Shown here: positions 11,066-24,524 of the stretch, piece after piece
Position numbering within the stretch: position 1 is the stretch's first letter
Layout: each line of letters begins with the position of its first letter
Origin: Chrysomallon squamiferum
Taxonomy: Eukaryota; Mollusca; Gastropoda; Neomphalida; Peltospiridae
Length of the DNA: 64,000 nucleotides
NCBI GenBank assembly: GCA_012295275.1
Contig: CM022665.1
Coordinates: forward strand, 18,358,150 to 18,422,149
Direction of reading: 5' to 3'
Translations under genes and position numbers: made by a program
The notes under the pieces: generated by a model
What the model saw: the letters and a program-made list of their open reading frames with translations, nothing else
The model's database searches: none
What the model was told of the DNA's origin: nothing

Positions 11066-12039
11066 AGCAAGCTTGAGATAATTTATATTTCTGGATTTTC
11101 CAGTTATCTGACTATATGTTGGTTCTTGAACACTGCCAAAGGTCCAATTGCTGAATGGGTGAATATACCTCAAAGCATATCATAAATAGTGTATTGATTC
11201 TGCAATATCAGTGAATTCAAAACAAACATCTGTTATGCAATTCTTTGAGAGAAAATGAATTATAATATTAAATGCAAACCAACAGATATTGAAATTTAGA
11301 TAAATACACTCTACAGTATAATTTCTTTTTACTAGTATGTGGATAAAGTGAACAACAATAACAAAAATAATTGATTCTTTTGTTTCTTTCTGCGCATACA
11401 CTTGAGTGGCTTAGCACTTCCTCGGTTTGTTCAACAAGTCTTCACATTGTTTCTGTATCACATTTTCTGTCAGACACTGTGACCTTGTTGTTATGTTTGA
11501 AGTAATATTTTTCAGTAAATAACAAAATGGTAAAAGCACACTAGAAAACTGAATACCATTGATATTAAGCAAGAAATGATTTCAAAACATGAACAAGGAA
11601 TATGTGTGAGCAAACTTAGTTCTGAATATGGAATTACAAAATCTAGTTTCCACTACACTCAAACACAGAGATGTATTCTTAAATTTTAATTTTTCTATTT
11701 TGTTTTATTTTATACTTTTATATGAGTTTCAGAAGGACTTGGGATGAATTACCTCTTTTACATGTACTGTAACGATTTCAATAAGGAACAATGTCAATGA
11801 TGAACATGGTTCTGAAATGAATTAGGTTTGTAAATAAAGACCCCATAGTAATTCATAATCTCAGGAAAACTTTGTTATACCACCCAACTCATTATAACAC
11901 CAAAATCAGCTTTATAAAGAGGTTATCTTCTTCTTTGCCAAATGGTCAGACAAGAAACCCAGTAGCTCAAAGAAAGGTCTAACTTGAAACTTCAGAGTGA
12001 CAATAAGTCAGATGTCTCTGCCCGTTATTAATGTAATTC

Positions 12040-12725
12040 CACAGATGTAGACTAATTTAATTACAGTTCACAGAAAGCCAAGGTATCCTCACAGTCAAAC
12101 ATGTAGGTTAGTCTTAGATTTGTGTAATTTAAAAAAAATTATAAATATCTGCAATCAGTACAGTGACAATAGCAGATGTAACGTGATTTAATTCAGTTCA
12201 CAGGCATTGTCATCATCAAGAAAGGGCTAACTGTGATATCAAGGACATATTAGTTGCTTAGGTCTTGATTATGTGTGGTTTGAAGAAAAAAATTGTAAAA
12301 ATACCTGTAGTCAACAAAGTGATTTAGCAAATGTAGCCTGATTTAATTTCAGTTTACAGAAAGCCAAGGAATCCTCAATAAAAAAATATCTGTGAATAGG
12401 GCTAATTGCATCACTGAGGACATGTTAGTTCCTTAGTCTTGATAGTGTGGTTTCAAAAAAAAAAAAACTTGCTGATATAGACTGATTTAATTATTGTTTA
12501 CCAAAAGCCAGACCTTCATCAGGAATCTGTGGAAAAGGCTGTGACATTAAGGACATATTAGTTGCTAAGTCTGAAGTCTATATTGTTTCAAAATAATACA
12601 TGTAGTCACCACAATGTTATTAACAAATATAGCCTGATTTAATTACAGTTCCCTGAAGGCAAAAGGAATCTGTGCTGACTGTAACGTTGAGGACACGTTA
12701 CTTTCTAAGCATTGATTGTGTAATT
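12040..12725. repeat. Diverged tandem repeat, five units of about 133-154 bp
   Basis: The marker CTGATTTAATT or a variant occurs at about 12051, 12184, 12338, 12483 and 12634. Each copy carries in order CAGTTCACAGAAAGCCAAGG, a GGGCTAACTGTGA-like segment, AAGGACATATTAGTTGC and a TCTTGATT-GTGTGGTTTC-like end. Copies are diverged but collinear. The stretches around it (11070-12040, 12730-13900) are ordinary intron in which I recognise no exon; 12730-13020 is unusually non-repetitive and may be a decayed transposable element. Confidence 0.8.
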
Positions 12726-13479
12726 TCAAAACAATAATATTAAGTGGGGTTCATCTGTTGTTGATCTCCTAGGTGATGGTTGGACTAATGTCATCAAAAC
12801 TACCTCATTAAGAAATTGTAAGGATGATCTCAAGTCAGCAATATCAGATCAGGCTCTAGAGACTGACTCTCCAGTCAAATACAACATTCAGAACCCACCC
12901 ACCAGCAGTAGTTACTTTCAGAGACATCATTTATACATGTATACACGTATCATGAATTTAGTCAAGAGGAATTCCAGAATCATAGAAGTAAAACCTTCAA
13001 GTACACTTTGTAGCAAGCAAAGCAAATAACAAAAAAAAACTGACATACCTCAACTCTTATCTTTCTTACAAATATGAGACAACATTATGTTCCCATTACT
13101 CATGTCAACAGATGTTGAAGAGTTGCTCAATATGTCATTAGCAGAATGACTAAATTCAGCTATTGCTCAATATTTCATCTGATGTTATGTATTGATAACT
13201 GTGACTTTATTGTACTGTTTTTGTTTTTTTCTTACACAGATGGTATGCAGCTATGGTAGATGGTATTTCAGATAGTGTACACCTGTGCTGGTGCAGAGCA
13301 GCATTAGAGAACCAGTGTTGTAGATGTTTTATGGCACGTTTAACATACAGCTCATAATGTAATTTGAGTCTCCATTTAAAAATATGAACTTTTGCTAAAG
13401 ACTATTTTAATTTATTTTGTCCATTAATATTATGCTTGGTATATCTGACGATATCAATATTTTATTCTTCAAATGTAAA

Positions 13480-13925
13480 ATAAATAATCCAATTACAAAT
13501 TATTTTTGCTCTTCTGAAATGAAAAAAAAAATCTAATTACAAATTATTTTTACTATTCTGTTATAAACATAACAGAATAATCCTACCTGTTGAGTTTTTG
13601 TATCAGATGCATACTGATACTAGTTTTTAATAGCAGAAAAAATATTATCAAATGTCATAAAAACTGCCTACTCCTTACTTAAACCCTATCATTTTCAATA
13701 AAAACTGGCATTTAATGTGGTTTATTATAAGGAATGGAAAACTGAATTACAGTAGATGAAACAGTTCAAGAAACGTATAAAATAACTGAGTATATATCAG
13801 GTATTATGTATAATAGATTACGTTTTCAGAGATTATAAGTAATTCCTGAACAAATAATTTATTACTTATGTTACCTAGAAATTTCAGGAATTATATGTAA
13901 TACCTGATTATATATAATTCTTGTA
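13480..13925. repeat. Short duplicated segments in A+T-rich intron
   Basis: A 45-55-bp unit with AATTACAAATTATTTTT is present twice (about 13490 and 13537). A second set with GATTATAAGTAATTCCTGA, TTATTACTTATGTTACC and AATTATATGTAATACCTGA follows at 13790-13920, before a (CA)n run at 13927-13942. Confidence 0.5.
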
Positions 13926-14679
13926 AACACACACACACACACATATGCATTTACAGGCTTTCACACCCACATTCTAAAACACCCACACACACTGCTTTAT
14001 TCAGTCTTTGAAATGAAAGCAGGCTGTTTAATTCTAATTTATAAACACAAATTCAAAACAGCTGAATTTTTTTCTGGCTCATAATACAAATCATCCAATT
14101 AGCATAAAATAAACCTTGTTCATTAATATTCAGTAATTATTTATGCAATCTAAATCTAGAATGTGTGAAACAAGATACATTTGGTTATTCAGCATAAACC
14201 TTCAACCTGCAGTTTGTCTCGGATTATTTTCTTTTTTGTTTGATTGCTTGCTGTTGTTTTTGTTTTGCTTTGTTGTTGTTTTTTTTTTTTTTTTTTTTTT
14301 TCTTAGTCTCTCCATCGTCATTTGAATGTGCCAAATTAAAAATAAAATTAATCAATTTAATCACTAATTTAATGTCTTTTTTAAATTCCAGAATAATATT
14401 ACTTGGTAATTTCATAGTTCACGATTATGCCTTCTCAGCACAAGTTTTACTAAATAATAATAATAATATTTATGTTTTTGACTAGACAATCACTGATTAA
14501 GGTTGGGTGTAAAACTGATTTTTGTCAATATTAATTATTATATATCATAATAATGAAATTGAAAACGTTATAAATTACATAATACGATCATAATATGGTG
14601 GAAATTTCTTTTACAGAAACGTAAAATATAGTAATTATTTGTGGAAACATAACTTTAAAATCTATACGAAATCACTTAC

Positions 14680-14930
14680 TTTTAAGATGGCGATGAAATA
14701 TTTTGGCAGCCGACAACATGTACCAACATCAGATTTACCATCTTCCCTTTCAACGAAGGGACATAACTCTGTTTTGAGAGTTCTATGAACCTGCATTGTT
14801 TCGATCGAAAGTGTTTTCTCCCTGAAACTTCACAATGAATTTTTCGCTATTCCAAATGCATTATCGATCATGACTAATGATTTACTTTTCAGTCCGTGGA
14901 ATTATGTATCTAAAACGTTTTAGTACAACA
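14680..14930 (-). other. Candidate 5' untranslated first exon and promoter region of the B4GALT gene
   Basis: On the minus strand, CATCTTAAAA/GTAAGTGATT gives a strong donor with the exon end at 14680. The bases just before it read CGCCATCTT, a YY1-type motif often found just downstream of transcription starts. The region 14700-14990 is more G+C-rich and less repetitive than its surroundings. If used, it would splice to the acceptor at 7740 across a 6.9-kb intron. Part of it contains GGGACATAACTC on the plus strand, which from memory resembles a common molluscan repeat, so a transposable-element origin of the exon is possible. No transcript evidence is available; the 5' boundary is a guess. 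Confidence 0.35.
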
Positions 14931-14999
14931 CAACCTGAGATTTGTTGCCGATGCTATCGTAGGCCGTATCGTTATTAATCTGTGTAAAAAATTGTTCTG

Positions 15000-15478
15000 T
15001 AATTTGTATTTTTTTTATTATTATTATTATTTATCTATTCGGTATAAATTTATAAAATATCTTAATATTAAATAGATAAACGATTAAAAATAAATGTTAA
15101 TTATTAATAAATGGAAATTCTCAGAGTTGTACTACTCTGCATGAGTAGCCCATGGAACAGCGATAGCCATGGCCGTAACTACACTGAGGCAAATGAGGCA
15201 AATGTCTCATTCCGAAATTGACGATTTGTTTAAATTGTGCTTTTTTTATATATATATACATAGATTTTATTTTAAAAATATAAAATATAAATCTCTATTC
15301 CAACAGAAACGATATCCACTGAATGAATTCGTTTATGTCTACGGTTAACGTTTGAAGCCTACCGATACCGTTGCGAGGAAAGACGTAACTGATTTCAAAG
15401 ACATCCGTTTTTTGCCTCAATTCAAAAAGAGTAGTTAAGGACATGGTAGCAATTTTTTGTTTTGTTAATTGTTTTTTC

Positions 15479-15512
<34 letters not shown>

Positions 15513-16002
15513 AAATCAGTAAAAAAAAAAAAAAAAAAAAAAAAATATTATACAAGAAATATTTTACAATACCTAATAAATATTCACTTCAGTTTCACTG
15601 AAGATTTTTTGTTACATATAATACATTGGTTTTTTGGTGGTTTTGTTTGTTTGTTTGTTTGTTGTGGGGAGCGGTTATTCTGGATTTATCGTTCCAGTCT
15701 TATATATAAAATAGCTTGGTATGCACTAACCATTTAGTAAACAACAACAGAAATAAAGACGGTGGGTTTGCTTTTTATCATCATCGTGCAAAAAATAAAA
15801 ATAAACACTGCATACTGAAATGAGTTAAACAAATATTCGTGCATCCATCTATTAAAATTTATGGTTTTATTAAGTCTAAATGTCGTAAATAGTTTTCTCC
15901 CTTCAATTAATGTCGCAGATTTTGAACTTGATGCATGAAATTAAAAGTGAAATGTTTGGAAAATTATTATTTTAAATCATCAGCACATATGCAGATACGT
16001 AC

Positions 16003-16060
<58 letters not shown>

Positions 16061-17098
16061 TAAAATAATTAACACCTTCATGTAAATATGTATATTATTT
16101 TTATTAAAAGTTATCAACACCTTTGTGTAAATACGTATAATTTTTATTTAAAATCATCAAAATCTTTATGAAAATAAGTATTATTAGTTAAAATCATAAG
16201 CTTTATGGAAATATTTATTATTAGTTAAAATCAGACGCCTTTCTGTAAATATGTAGTAGTACTAGCAGTAGTAGTAGTAGTAGAAGAAGTAGTAGTGGCA
16301 GTAATAGTAGTATTTAAAATCATCAACATCTTTGTGTAAATACGTTATTGTTATTTTTTAAAATCTTAATCTTTGTGGATATAGGCCTACGTATTATTAG
16401 TTAAAATCTTTGAGGAAATATGTATTATTAGTTAAATTTATCAACAACTATATTAGGTTCAGTAATACATTTAATGACACTAGTTTTCATAAATTACTCC
16501 ATTTTGTTTCATTAAAAGTTATTATACACAAACCCCATTCTCGTTCTAAAGTGAAACAATGACCTCCAGAATAAACCATCAAAGCCTGAGTCACCTCTAC
16601 AGGTCACGTTTACGAGAAATTATTAACATAAATACATTATTTATTACTGAAATAACTTTTGATTAGAACTGCTGTAAATAAATTTTCGAGCTACAATCAG
16701 TTAGATTCTGAGTAAGACAACTGCGTAAAAATTCGGCCAGAAACAGGTTATAACAGAAAGATGGAAATAGTAATATTTTATTTAACGCCATATATTTTTA
16801 ATTTATCGATTTAATCATCTGTGTAGATAACGAAAGAGTGGGAACAGATACTACAGCGTTTAGATTTTCAGATTTTTTGTGTTTGGATCTGAAGCAAGAG
16901 TTCTTTAATATACATCCTCCTGCAGAAAGGGAAGCACGTACATCAGTGTTTGGGTTGAAATAAACAATAATGAGGACTGATCCAGAAATCCACCGGAACT
17001 CGGACCCTGCGTTCTAATTTGTGATTGTATAAGCAATCTTCTTTTTCAACTTTTTCTTTTTCTCACCCTCCTCCACCTTATTCTTCTTCTTCTTCTTC

Positions 17099-17132
<34 letters not shown>

Positions 17133-18550
17133 TTATTGTGAGTAGTAGTAGTAGTATTTTATTATTATTGTTATTATTATTATATTTACTTACTTATTGT
17201 TATTGTTGATTATTTTATTTTATTTTATTATTATTATTTTTTAATTATTTATTTATTACTCTGCAGTTTATGTATAACATCAAAAGTATTTTTTATGTTT
17301 TGCCTGTGAAGTTCATTTGCTATATTTTTGCTGAATTGATTTTAAAAATCAACAGCAACAAAAAAAAAAAAAAAAAAAAAAAAAAAATTAAATAAAATAA
17401 AATGATACTGAGGTGTCATGGGAGATCGATTTATAATGTATTTATTATCTTTTTATTTATTCATTTATTATATTTTATTTTATTTGATCTAAAGTTAATA
17501 ACAATTTCTTACTTTAACTTCTTGCACCGCGATTACCTGATGTTGAGAGGAATGGAACAGTTATGGATATCATAGTTTATTATAGCATACCACAGCACAG
17601 CACATTACAGTTCAGTACTGTACATTACATTACTCTTCATACACTCACAATCGTATTATTACTTAATTTAATTCAAAGATATTTATCGTCTTTCTTCGAC
17701 CTAAGGTCAAGAGTTATGTCCCTTGACCTGTTAAACTTGGATCTCTGTGAACGTTGTTAACACTAAGGTTTTGTACTTCGCACTCTCGCAGCATGTTATA
17801 CTGATTACAGGTAGCCTAATTATGAACAGTGTCACAGGTATTAAAACCCACTGAAATGAATAAGTCACTGATAAACCAACATAAAAAAAAAAAAAAAGTG
17901 GTAAATATTTGCCTTTTTTTTTTTTTCACCACTCTTTGAATTCATTATTTTCTTTTCTTTTCTTTTCTTTTCTTTTTCTTTACTTTTCAGTAACATAGTC
18001 ACGCTTCGACCTAAAAGTCACAAGACGTAGGGGTACATAGCGGTATTTCTCAACTGATATACAATACCAGCTTTCGTTGTCTAACCCGCACTTGTAAAAT
18101 TTCCGTGTTTGTTTAATCACTGTATGCAGTCAACATTACGTGATATTTCACCAGCTGTCACCCCAACAGCTAGATTTATACCCGCTCGTGTTTCACTAGC
18201 ATGTTTCCTCTTTTGTCAGCTGTTGTTACACAACAACAGAGATCGTGTGTTTGTGTGTGTGTGTGTGTGCAGGAATAAAAACAGTGAGAAAGAGTATATC
18301 TCTTTCCTTCTTTTTCTTTCTTTCTTTCTTTCTTTCTTTCTAGAGAGAGAGACACACACACACACACACACACACACATATTTTGAAATGTTTATTGCAT
18401 TAATAACAGTAAAGTATGGAAATAAAGTGGCATTCAGAGCGATTCGCACAAGTTGCAGTTTTCATTTCTGTACCCGTAACCTTACTTGTTTTACTTGGAA
18501 AATGTTTCTGACAGCAGTCTGTAAATATTTGTAAAAGTACACCGTATATC
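15000..18550. other. Intergenic DNA dominated by simple repeats
   Basis: This stretch holds (TTG)n at 15481-15512 followed by poly(A) at 15522-15545, (TTA)n at 16003-16061, (TTC)n/(TTA)n at 17081-17131, poly(A) at 17359-17387, (TTTTC)n near 17944-17975, and a compound (GT)n, (TTCT)n, (GA)n, (CA)n block at 18248-18379. Between them, 15120-15230 and 16830-17030 look like old interspersed-repeat fragments. No exon is supported: the open frames found are extensions of the repeats. Confidence 0.7.
16060..16455. repeat. Diverged tandem repeat, about 50-60-bp units
   Basis: The sequence TTAAAATCATCAACACCTTT, or shorter derivatives, followed by GTAAATACGTAT or AAATATGTATTATTA, recurs at least six times. 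A short (AGT)n run at 16257-16310 interrupts it. It begins where the (TTA)n tract ends, so the two may share an origin. Confidence 0.65.
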
Positions 18551-18618
18551 AGTCGATGCGAAGGTCAAATCTAACGTCATAAAAAGATACGAATTAAACA
18601 GAAGTTTGTTTAGTACCA

Positions 18619-18628
18619 GTCACGTGAC
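18619..18628. promoter_or_regulatory. Palindromic E-box GTCACGTGAC (CLEAR/USF-type)
   Basis: Exact 10-base palindrome GTCACGTGAC, the published consensus of the CLEAR element bound by MiT/TFE factors and also an optimal USF site. About 20 bases downstream is GTGATTGGTG, an inverted CCAAT core. Function is inference; no transcript start is recognised nearby. Confidence 0.4.
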
Positions 18629-19516
18629 CCTATCGTTTGGAATCTGTGATTGGTGTAACAAAGGTGTTTTTTTTTTTTTTTGCGTTGCATGGTAACAAAG
18701 GTATTCACTTTCAGTGTTCGTGATGTTGATTTTAAACTGATCCTATTTTTAATTACGGGTCTTGGCGATCTGACAAAACGAACAGTATTTAAAATAACAA
18801 CTACTACCACTACTATATTATTATTGTTGCTGTTGTTGCTGCTGTTGTTGTTGTTGTTATTATTATTATTATAAAGGATTATGTATCTATCAAATTTGCA
18901 CGTCTTTGCTTTTTCTGACTGAAATTAAATATAAAGTTTTTATTCATTTTTATAGTTAGATAACCTGAATATATGATTAATTATAGTAATGAGAAAGGAT
19001 GAAGGTAAACTCATAATAGTAAATAATGTTTAAAGTTATCTCAAGAAAATCAGGCCAGTTTTATGCTGCCATCCTATGTAATTCAAAAACTAAATGAAAT
19101 TAACTGTTTAATTTCTCAAATCTCTGCTTTAGACAAACTGATTTCGTTGTCGCTATACATCAAAACAAAATATAGTTATTAAATAACAAACATGTATTTA
19201 TTTATTTTTTTTTTTTTTTTTTTTTTTAAGGAAAAATTATTATCTAAAATGGACTGTTAGGATCTAAACCAGCAATTAAACCTTAAATAAGTAACTTTAA
19301 GTAATATGTATTTATAAATAAAAAGTAATCTATCTAAGTAAATACAATTTTCTCCTAAAAAGCTATATTTCTGTTCAGTACTAGAAAGTATAGAATTTTA
19401 TCTAGTCATCATATTTTGCCACTGCGTTCAGTGATTGCAGGATAAATAATTAAATTTGTTTAATTATTATTATTATTTTTATATTTTTAATGGGTTTTTT
19501 TTTTTTTTTTTTTTTT

Positions 19517-19547
<31 letters not shown>

Positions 19548-19856
19548 TTTTTGCATTGCTATGTACGATCTACGATGTGGCGTCATTAACAAAAAAAAAA
19601 AAATGAAATAAATGACAGCCTTCGTATTTTTATGCGGGCTTGCGTTATTAAACGTCATTCTTTATAATTAGATAATACTAACATAAGAAACAAATAACTC
19701 ATTCTACAGCATTAGATTGTATTTTTCATACGATCTTAGACACTGTACAAATGTCTATTGAAAAAACACATTACGATCTCGAGAATTCACGTTGCGTGCG
19801 AGATTCAGTCTTTTCACGTCACAAGAAGCTATCAGACATTATTTACTGTCACCCGT

Positions 19857-19864
19857 TGACGTCA
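19857..19864. promoter_or_regulatory. Palindromic CRE site TGACGTCA
   Basis: Exact full cAMP-response-type octamer, the CREB/ATF bZIP consensus, in a non-repetitive patch. It is the first of five exact copies between here and 36.6 kb. Confidence 0.4.
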
Positions 19865-20991
19865 TAAGGGCGTTTCAATTAGCGATGTCAGCGCATCTGG
19901 TCATAATTAACTGCAGAAACTATTTGTACTCAGAATGTTTCCTTGTTTTGTTTTCTATGCGAATTATTTAGCGAATAATTAGAAAGAAGAATTCAAACTT
20001 AATACCTACTAATAATAATGTTGATGATGATAATGATGATAAAAAATAAAGATAAAGAATACAAAAATAAATAACATTTATATTGTTTTTTTAACAAGTT
20101 ATTATTTTTTTCCCCTAATTTTCTTTTTAAAAAATCTAGCAAAATGCTTTTTTAAATCGTCTATTTAAAACAGATTATTACGTTGTCGCCTTTAAAATGT
20201 TCCTTTAAATGGCTTATTTAAAAATTACATTTAAACTTGGTGGTTTTATTTATTTATTTATTTATTTATTTTATTAAATTTTTTATTTTTATTTATTTTA
20301 TTATTATTATTTTATTTTTTATTATTTTTGTTGTTATTTTTAAATTAGTATTAAGCTCTTTATTTAAAGTGTTTTCTAAACTATTTAAAACTGATAAAAG
20401 GTTTATTAAAAACAGTACATTTAAAATGCAATTATATATTTAGATTACAAATGTATAACTTTAAAAAATGTCCTTAAGAACCATACATTTTTATTCTAAA
20501 TGTATAACATCGTATAAAAATATTATTAAAAACTGTATATTTAAAATTCTATTTTTGGATAATAAATATAAAGATCTGAAATAAATACTGTTGTTTTATC
20601 TCCTAATATTTATAACATTTAATTTATTTAATCAATTCAAATAGTGTTACTGCTGACACGGCGATGGTAAGCGAAGCAGATAATTGAATCATTCAGCCAT
20701 GAAATATAAGACTTTCTGCTGAACAAAATAAAATATTAATTTTAATTTTTATGTCTGTGTGGTTTCGTGTGTGCTTGTGTCTGTTTCTCAGTGCGGGTGT
20801 GCGTCTGCGTGAGTGTCGCGTAAGTTTTGATATAATTCTCTGTGTTTCTTTGGGTGGTTTTTATTTTATTTTATTTTATTATTATTTTGTGTGTGTGTGT
20901 TTTGTATGTATGTCTGATTGAAGGTATGTATTTTCATGCATAAATATATTAGGGTGTATTAATGCGCGTTAATGTCCGCGAGTTTATGTAT

Positions 20992-21038
<47 letters not shown>

Positions 21039-22264
21039 CATAACGCGTATATGTAGTTACGTGTGTATATGTAAATTCGTGTATGTGTATGTACGTGCAC
21101 GAATGTTATAAATGTAAAAGTGCTATGTGTAGGGTTAAATGTTTATGTTGATAATAAATGTAAATAATCATTTTTAACACTGATTAGTGTGAAATAAGCG
21201 ATAACAAAACTAAAAATGCCTCGAGCCTACTGTACCATTTGTTTTAATTATTTGTTTACTGTTAGCCGAAAGATAACAATAACGTTGCTGAAGAGGACGT
21301 CTGTAAAGTACGTTTTTTACTGATATCTAGGAATCCCTTTTTTAGAAGCTTCGATTGTTAGTTATATTTTAACGTGCATTATTTATTTATTTATTTGCTT
21401 GTTTGTTTCTTGGTTGATTTGTAAGTTGGTTGTTTGGATGGTTGATTCGTTTGTTCTTTCGTTTATTTTTGTATTTTTTTCTGTAAAAATTATTTTTCTG
21501 TATGTATTTATTTGTTTAAAATGTTATTTTACTTACTTACTTACTTACTTATTTACTTATTTATTTATTTTATTATAAACGCACGAAATCTTTGGTCATG
21601 TAAGTACAAAATGTCAACTATTAAACGGATGTAGATTTATGGTAGACAATTAAATCGACGTCAGACTACAGTGTCTTATAAAACAAACTAGTAAAACTGA
21701 CACAGCATCAGTAAAACCAGTTCAATAAACACAACACAAATCATATAGAGTTTTTTAGTCCATGATAATTCTATAAAATAAAAAATATATATATAGTTTT
21801 AAAATCTCTTCCGGAAATAAATATTTGTGCTGATTGCAGAATGAAGAAATAAGGTTTCTTTTAATTCTTATTTACTTATTTTTGTTTATTTATTTATTTA
21901 TTTATTTAATTTTACATTTATTTTATTTTATTTTATTTATTATTATTATCATTATTGTTTTCACTAAAAAAATTTTTTTTTTAATTTTAGGATATCATCA
22001 CAAGTTACATGAGAACTAAGTCTCAGGTCGTTTTTCCTGGCTCCTCTAATTACAGTTGTTCAATAGCACCTCTGATGAAACTTTTGATCTTTCCCCACCT
22101 CCCCATCATCTACTTCCGACCCACCCACCACCACAATGTGGACAACATGCCCTCACCCACTCTACCATTATTAAAAGTGGAGAGCATTTCGTGTAGTCTA
22201 GTGAATTAGAATGGTTTAATTATATCCTAGTCATTTTATTTCAGATAAGCAGTTCAGCACTAAT

Positions 22265-22500
22265 AAACGATAATTCAGTACCAGTGATTACTTCGTTACA
22301 TGTAACAAGTTCAGTACAGATAATTATAATTCAACCGATGTAACTATTTTAGTATATGTAGCTATTATAGTGTCTAAAACTATTTCACTACATGTAACTA
22401 TTTCAGAACAGAACTATAATTCAGCTTATGTATCTATTTCAGTACATGGAACTAAACAGTAATTCAACTCATGTAATTATATTCAATTCAGATAACTCTA
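22265..22500. repeat. Diverged tandem repeat, about 45-bp units
   Basis: Repeated ATGTAACTATTTCAGTAC, ATAATTCAACC and related strings appear about five times with variable spacing. No coding potential. Confidence 0.6.
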
Positions 22501-23627
22501 TTTGGCGCCTTAAGCAAACATTGTCTTCAGGGGCCAAATAACATAATAGATTTGGGAACAAGGATGTCTGGCGAGTTTATTCAAGTGTGACGAATCGATG
22601 AACAGACAAACATCAGGTGTGCCTACACACCTGTCAGGAATAGAATAAATATATTTACATACTTCCGTAAACTTCATTTTCACCTTTCACCTGTTATAGT
22701 GTTAACATTGTACAGAGACACCTTTAGTCATTAATTCATCACATACTTTATACAGTTTTTTAAATTTATTGTTATCACTGATAATGGTCGTAGCTTTTGT
22801 TGTCCTTGTTGTGGTAGCAGTATTAACAGTGGAGTAATATCACTAGATGTGGTAGCAGTAATTGTGGTAACAGCTGTGGTAGTACTTGTTGTAGTGATGG
22901 TAATAGTAGATGTAGTTGTTGCAGTAGTTATAGCGGTAGTAGTAGTGCAACGTGTGATAGTAGTATAGATACAACAAAAATGACAGTAATAATACCAGTA
23001 ACAGTAACAACAGCAACAACAAAATAACAACAACAACAAAACAACAATAATAATAATAAATTAATAAATAAATAAACAGTTACATAAATTACACGGAATA
23101 GCTTCAGAAACGAAATCACTGTTAAGACCATAAACAAGGAACTGTGACGTACACTTTTCTGTTCTACAAGAACAACAAAGCTGCCGACAACTAAACTACT
23201 ACTACCCATTAATCAAAAAAACGACGTCAACGAGGTTATGCCACACGACACGGTCACAGTGTAGTCATTCAATACAACGACCCCATCGTCTGTGACGTGC
23301 ACAACGACATTCCTGCGATAAAGCAAGAAAAATAACCACAACGTACGATGACGTAGTTACTCTTGTCCATGATCTGTTGACCTTTTCGGGAAGTTAAAGA
23401 GAACGTTTGGTTAATTTATCAAATAGCCTGAATATGTATTACACATGGCTGGCTGTATTATTCATTTCGTGATGTTTACTTTTACCCGAAGCTCTTCTAT
23501 TACCTACGTACTAAATTTGATATCTTCTGACCTGTCTCATACCTATTTACCCGTACACGTGTTGTACGTTTGATCGTTAACCCTTCTCGGACGTCAGTCG
23601 ATCTAATGAGTTTGTGTACAGGATGTT

Positions 23628-23630
<3 letters not shown>

Positions 23631-23686
<56 letters not shown>
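23631..23686. repeat. (GA)n microsatellite
   Basis: An uninterrupted GA dinucleotide run of 56 bases, a pure purine tract on this strand. Confidence 0.98.
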
Positions 23687-23692
<6 letters not shown>

Positions 23693-23824
23693 AAAAGAAC
23701 TATACTGAATCTTATTCTTCAAGATTATTATTTTATTTGCTAATAACAAAATATGACAATACTAATTACTGCAAGCCATCCGTACAAGAACGTTGCATTA
23801 GCCTAACATGGTCAAACGAAATCT

Positions 23825-23832
23825 TGACGTCA
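23825..23832. promoter_or_regulatory. Palindromic CRE site TGACGTCA
   Basis: Exact octamer in the context CTTGACGTCAAAG. Binding and target are unknown. Confidence 0.35.
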
Positions 23833-23862
23833 AAGTGTTGAAGACAATCAACAATCAGCTTA

Positions 23863-23894
<32 letters not shown>

Positions 23895-24081
23895 GGAAAT
23901 AAAGAATCAAAGTTGACAGGTGGATAGATTGATAAATAAGTCATCTTTATTAATAAATGATTTATTATTTTTTGAAATTATAGCAGGAAACAAGACAACT
24001 GTGACCAGTTAAAATGTCTTCAACGTCGTCTTCCATGTTGGATTTAAACTTAGTTACTAAGTAACAAGTCTGTCAACGACA

Positions 24082-24089
24082 TGACGTCA
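24082..24089. promoter_or_regulatory. Palindromic CRE site TGACGTCA
   Basis: Exact octamer in the context ACATGACGTCATTTCC, within a CpG-containing patch at 24010-24130. The 10-base context ATGACGTCAT is itself a palindrome and an optimal ATF/CREB site. Confidence 0.4.
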
Positions 24090-24396
24090 TTTCCTCACGC
24101 CGTGTCGTACATCGCTGTACTGTTTTAAAGATTCGGGATTCCCAAGGCAAAAGTCTGAAGTATTCAGTTACGTGCAACGACTAATTATTTTTTTTTTTTT
24201 TTTTTTTTTTTCATTCCGATTTAATGTTATAAATATCGTGTTGCTTCGCACCGGGGTTACCTTTCAATGTTATGTGATAAATCTTAGCCATGCGTTAAAT
24301 TTATGTGTAATAGATGTTTTAAATATTTATATCTAACAATCGCATCTTTTTACGCTTCACCGGTAACGTTAGTGCGAGTATAAACTTTACAGGAAG

Positions 24397-24438
<42 letters not shown>

Positions 24439-24490
24439 AATAACTGTCACCATTTTTTATTTCTTTATTATTTTGTCCTTTTTCTTTATA

Positions 24491-24524
<34 letters not shown>

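Noticed and set aside
22009-22209. 66-residue open frame after a good-looking acceptor (TTTTTTTAATTTTAG, about 21990)
   Set aside because: No recognisable domain, no donor in a fitting place, and poly(T)+TAG acceptors are frequent by chance in this T-rich DNA.
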